A program made the translations under genes and the position numbers. A stretch of 55,578 bases of DNA from Rhizobacter sp. (GTDB lineage Bacteria; Pseudomonadota; Gammaproteobacteria; Burkholderiales; Burkholderiaceae_C), in the NCBI GenBank assembly GCA_025355545.1, contig JANXZN010000212.1:1-55578 (forward strand). The letters run 5' to 3'. The notes below the pieces were generated by a model that saw only the letters and a list, made by a program, of their open reading frames with translations, did no database searches and was not told the origin of the DNA. Position 1 is the stretch's first letter. Each line of letters begins with the position of its first letter. This document shows, in pieces, positions 36,501 to 42,500 of this stretch.

Positions 36501-39500
36501 CGCAATCGCGCCGTCGTGCTGGTGTTCGATTCGACGAATTGGCAAACCGACCAGACCGTCTACGTGGCAGCGGCCAACGACCAGCAGGCCGAAGGCACCC
36601 GCGTGGTCACCGTCAGCCAGAGCGTGCAGGCGGCGGTGATCGATCCGACCGCAGCCAGTGCGGCGGCCCAGGCCGCGACGCTGGCCGCGTATGACCGCAT
36701 CCCCGTGAAGAACGTGCTGGTCACGGTGATCGACAACGACACCGCCGGCATCCTGCTGACCGAGATCAGCCAGAACGCCTACGACACGGCGACGACCGTG
36801 CTCGAGGGCGCGGCGCATGGCATCACCGACAGCTACACGGTCGAACTGACCAAGGCGCCGACGGCCGATGTGACGCTCCAACTCGTCTACGACCACAGCC
36901 AGCTGACGCTGTCGCAGGACACGATCACCTTCCACACCGACGACTGGTTCAAGCCGGTCACGATCACGGTGACGGCATTCGACGACACGCTGCGCGAGGA
37001 TCCGAAGCTCGCGCTGGTCTCGCACACCGTGCTCAACAGTTCCGACCCGGCCTACTATGCCGGCGGCAAGAGCCAGGTCCAGCAGACGCTGCCGGTCAAG
37101 GTCTACGACAACGACGTGCCGGGCGTCATCGTCCAGCAGAGCAACGGCAGCACGCTGGTCAGCAACGGCGTTTCCGACAGCTACACGGTGCGCCTGACCA
37201 GTGCGCCCACGGGGCCGGTGACGATCGCCCCGATCAACGACGGGCTGACGACCGAATCGGCGCTGGCGCCGTTCGACGCCAGCAACTGGTGGATCCCGCA
37301 GGTGGTCACGGTCACGGCCGTGGTCAACCCGCCGGCCAGCGCCCTGCACCCGGGCAGCAAGCAGTTCGCGGTGCAGCCGCACCTGTTGTCCGAGATCAAG
37401 GGCCCGCTGCAGATCGATGGCGGCGTTGGCGCGGCTATTCATCCGCTGGTCGAGGCTGTGCTGCTGCCGGGCGAGAAAAACGCGCCGGTGTTCAACATCG
37501 CGGTCCAGCCGCCGGAGAACACCGCCATCGACGTGCTCAACGTCTTCGACGATTCGAGCCAGGAAGACAAGAAGGGCGTTCTCACCGGCACCTCGCTCAC
37601 TGGGTTCGGCTTGGCCGCCTCGCTGCACTTCGACCAGGTCGCCTTCGGCGAGAACGCCGGCTTCCCGGCCGGCATCACCTACGGCAAGGCCGGCACGAGC
37701 GGCGCCGCCGACAGCTCGAACATCGAAGTGTTCAACCTGATGATGGGCTCGGGCAATGACTGGCTGAACATCACCAGCACGCTGCACACCGATGCGCTGC
37801 ACGGCGGCCTGACCCTGATCCAGGGCGGCGGCAACATGGCGGTGCAGGCAACGGTGGCCGGTGTCTACACCGGCACCATCGCCGGCGACACCATCATCGC
37901 CAGCGGCGCCAGCGGCGGCCCGAGCTCGCCGCTGGTGATCTACGGCGACACCTCGCAGGACGCCGCGTGGTACGCCGGGCGACCCTACGCCGCGGACACT
38001 TTGGACACCCTCGTGCTCGGGCCCAACCCGCTGCAGCCGGCCGCATTCTTCCGCATGCCACGCGCCAACCCGTTCGATCGCAACGGCGACGACTACATCG
38101 ACGTCAGCGGCATCGCACCGTCCGACCGTGGTCTGGGTGGCGACGCGCTCGGCGTGGTCGCCTACGGCGGTGCGGGTAACGACACGATCATCGGCAGCAG
38201 CTTCGGCGACGTGCTCGCCGGCGGCTCCGGCAACGACACGATCTCGGGCAACGCCGGCGACGACCGCATCTACGGCGACTCGGGCGTCAACATCGACGTC
38301 ATCAGCCGCGTGCTGTCGGTGCCGACCACCGACGCCGCACGCCCGGCCAACGACAACCCGCAATCGAACCGCGACGGCCTGCTGGCCGGCATGGACACGC
38401 TCTCGGGCGGCACCGGCGCGGACATCGTCTTCGGCGACCACGGCATCGTGCAGCAGGCCATCCCCGATGCGCAGAAGATCCTGAACGTGCGCCAGGTGTC
38501 GGACATCCGCACCGACCAGCCGGGCAACGGCGCCGTCGACATCATCGACGGCGGCCCGGGACGCGACCGCATCCTCGGCGGCGGTGGCGGCGACACGATC
38601 ACCGGCGGCGACGATTCCAACGTCATCTTCGGCGACCAGGGTCACCTGAGCTACGCCTCGCCGGACTACCTGGGCTTCAACGACGGCAGCGTGGTCACGC
38701 TCGAGCTCGTCGAGAGCGTCGACACCGCAGCCGTCTATGGCGCTGCCGACAAGATCACCAGCGGTACGGGCGACGACATCATCTTCGGCGGCCAGGGCAA
38801 CGACGTGATCGATGCCGGGGTCGGCCAGAACATCGTGTTCGGCGACCACGGCCGCATTCTCGGCGTCGATCCGACCACGCCGAACCTGGGCGCCAACCGG
38901 CCGATCGGCGACCCGATCACGAGCAAGACCGACGACGACTACCAGGTGCAGGTGCTGGGCCTGGTCACGTCGATCGACTGGGGCACGATCAACGGTGCCG
39001 CCAACGAGTACGGCAACGGCAACGACGTGATCACCACCGGCATCGGCCGCGACATGATTTTCGGCGGGGGCGGCGACGACACGATCGTCGCCAACGCCGG
39101 CGAGACCGCGCTGGTCAGCGACGGCAACAACATCGTCTTCGGCGACCACGGCCTGGTGGACTACCTGGCCGAGGAACGCGCTGCGGGCAACAACCTGGTG
39201 GTCAACCCCGTGCGCACGCTCGACATCGACCGCATCTGGTCGATCGAGGCCGCCACCTCGATGGGCGGCGCCGACACGATCGCCACCGGCAACCGCAACG
39301 ACATCGTCATTGCGGGCACCGGCAACGACGTGATCGTCTCGGGCGACGGCAGCAACATCGCGATCGGCGACAACGCGAAACTGACCTCGGCGCCATTCGA
39401 CTACGCGGCGACACCGTACTCGGTGCACGAGTTCACGATCTGCTCGATCGAGACGATCGGCTTCCTCGACAGCGACAGCGGCAGCGACGTCGTCAACGGC

Positions 39501-42500
39501 GGCAAGCTCAACGACGTGCTGTTCGGCGGCGGCGGCAGCGACACCATCTATGCCGGTGCCGGCGACGACCTGGTCTTCGGCGACCAGGGCAAGATCGAGT
39601 GCGAGAACGGCGTGCCGTTCATCCCCGAGATTAGCCTGCGGCCGGTCTGCTGGGATCTGCTGCTGGCCAACGGCCAGCCCGACCCGAACCACGGATTCCT
39701 GTCCTTCGAGGCCACCAACGTCAACAGCAACCAGGGCGCCGGCGACGACACGATCTTCGGCCAGGACGGCAGCGACCTGATCATGGGCCAACAGGGCAAG
39801 GACACCCTGTACGGCGGCAACGGCGACGACATCCTGATCGGCGGCAGCAACGTGGCCGGGGCGCTCGACAGCGACGACCGTCTCGACGGCGGCGCCGGCG
39901 CCGACGCGATCGCTGGCGACAACGCCGACATCTGCTTCCGCCCCGACGCGCTCGACGTGCGCATGCGCAACCTCGACGGCACGACGATCTACGGCATCGT
40001 GCCGGGCGTCAACGACGGCCAGGTGCTTGTCGGCATCGGCGCGGCCAATGCCAACAACCTGCTCGATCCGAACAACCCGATCCTGAATGCGATGAAGGAT
40101 CCGCGCTACGCGGCGCGCACGCTCGTCAACGGCGTGATCGACGGCAACAGCGGGCATGCCGAGTACCACATCGAGCTGCTCGACCACAGCGACGACATCC
40201 AGGCGAACCACCACGAACTGTTCGGCAACGATTACATTGCCGGCGGCGCGGGCGAGGACGAGATCTTCGGCCAGCTCGGCAACGACGTGATCCAGGGCGA
40301 CGGCACGATCGGCGTGCGGGCTGATGCCAGTTTCGCGCGCAACCTGAGCGCGGCGCAGCTGAGCCTGACGCGCAGCGACGGTACGCTGGTGGCGATCGCC
40401 GGCCTCACGACGTACGGCGCGTACCGCGACGGCGCCAGCATCGGCGCAGCAGGCGACTTGGCGATCGGCACCGGCGACCTGCATGTCGCGGCCTCGTTCG
40501 AAGGCAAGTACGACGGCGACGACTACATCGAGGGCAACGGCGGCAACGACGTGATCTTCGGCAACCTGGGCCAGGACGACATCGTCGGCGGCAGTTCCGA
40601 CCTGTACGGCTTCGTGCTGGCAACGCAGCGCCCCGACGGCAGCGACCTGATCTTCGGCGGTGCGGGGACCGACATCACGCGCAACGACATCGGCGACGCG
40701 ACCACGGCCCGCAGCGCCGGGCTGCCGAGCTCGGCACCGAACGACCTGATCGTCAACAACCCGGGCAGCCACGCCCACGACGCCGACGTGATCATCGGCG
40801 ACAACGGCCGCATCCTGCGTCTGGTTGGCGTCAACAAGTTGCAGCGGCCGACGACGGGTGACGTCTACGCGAACGACGTCTGGAGCACCGGCGGCTTCCT
40901 GAACTTCAACTACGACGTCAACGGCACGGCGGCCGACGGCTACGGCAGCGATGGCAACGCCGCCACCTACGACCGCATCGTCGTGCGGGCAGTGACGTTC
41001 CTCGACTACCACGAGGGTGGCATCGACATCAATGCCGCGGCGGCCACCGATCGCGGCGGCAACGACGAGATCCACGGCGAGTCCGGCGACGACGTCGTCT
41101 ACGGCATGAAGGGCAACGACGTCATCTACGGCGAAGGCCAGAGCGACGACCTGATCGGCGGCTACGGCAACGACTGGATCAGCGGCGGCACCGGCGACGA
41201 CGGGGTGATCGGCGACGACGGTCGCATCATGACGAGCCGCAATGCGACCACCTACGGCGAGCCGCTCGCCGGCGTCATCGCGCTGCTGCCCGACGACGGC
41301 GACACCAAGACCTTCAACGGCAACATGATGAGCGAGACGATCGCCACGCCGGGGACGATCCAGCAGGCGGTGATCAACGTCGGCGGCGAGCTGAAGAAGG
41401 CGATCAACCTGACGCCGCTCAGCTACGACCCGAACTTCAACGGCACGACCGACGAGTTCACGACGACGACCAAGAAGACCGTCGACGATCAGGGCAAGCC
41501 CGGCGCGCACAACGCCGACGACATCATCTTCGGCGGCCTGGGCAACGACTGGCTGCACGGCGGCTCGGGCGACGACGCGATCCTGGGCGGCGAGGCGCTC
41601 GCCACCGCGTACACGCAGGTCTACGACTCGACCGGCAAGCTCGTCGGCATCGCCCGCAGCGACTACAGCCGGCCGTACAACCCGGTCGACGTGCTGCGCT
41701 ACAACCCGCTCGATCCGAACGGGTGGCATTTCGACCGCACGCGGCGCGCCGGCGAGTTCGCGCTCTACGACGAATATGACCCGCTGCGTGAAATCACGCT
41801 GAACGTCGACGGCACGGCAAACAAGGCCGATGCTGGCGGTGTCCAGTGGTTCCTGAACTTCTCGACCAAGGAAGGCACCTACGTCCCGGCCGGCGTCAAT
41901 CCGAAGCCGGTCGGACAAACCGCCCCAGGTTATCCCGAGGCCTGGAACGACGGCAACGACCGCATCTTCGGCGACACCGGCAACGACTGGCTGGTCGGTG
42001 GCACCGGCCGTGACGACAGTTATGGCGGCTTCGGCAACGACCTGCTCAACGCGGACGACGACCAGACCACCAACCTGCTGCGCAACGACCAGCCCGACAC
42101 CCAGGTCTCGTATGAAGACCGGGCTTACGGCGGCGCCGGCCGAGACGTGCTGATCGCCAACACCGGCGGCGACCGGCTGATCGACTGGGTCGGCGAGTTC
42201 AACTCGTACCTGGTGCCGTTCGCGCCGTTCGGCATGGCCACGGTCAGCCGCACGCTGCAGCCGCAGCTTGCCGAGTTCCTGTATGCGCTGAGCGCCAGCG
42301 ACGGCGCCGACCCGACCCGCGCCGCCGACACCGGCAAGGAAGCGATCCGCAACGGCGAGCCCGAAGGCGAACTCGGCGTCGTGCGTCAGAAGGACGTGGC
42401 GTGGCAGTTGCAGACCGGCGCGCCGGCCGACCCGCAGGCCGGCAACATCCCGGGCGGCAAGCGCGACGTGCTGCGCACCGCCAACTTCAACGACGGCACG

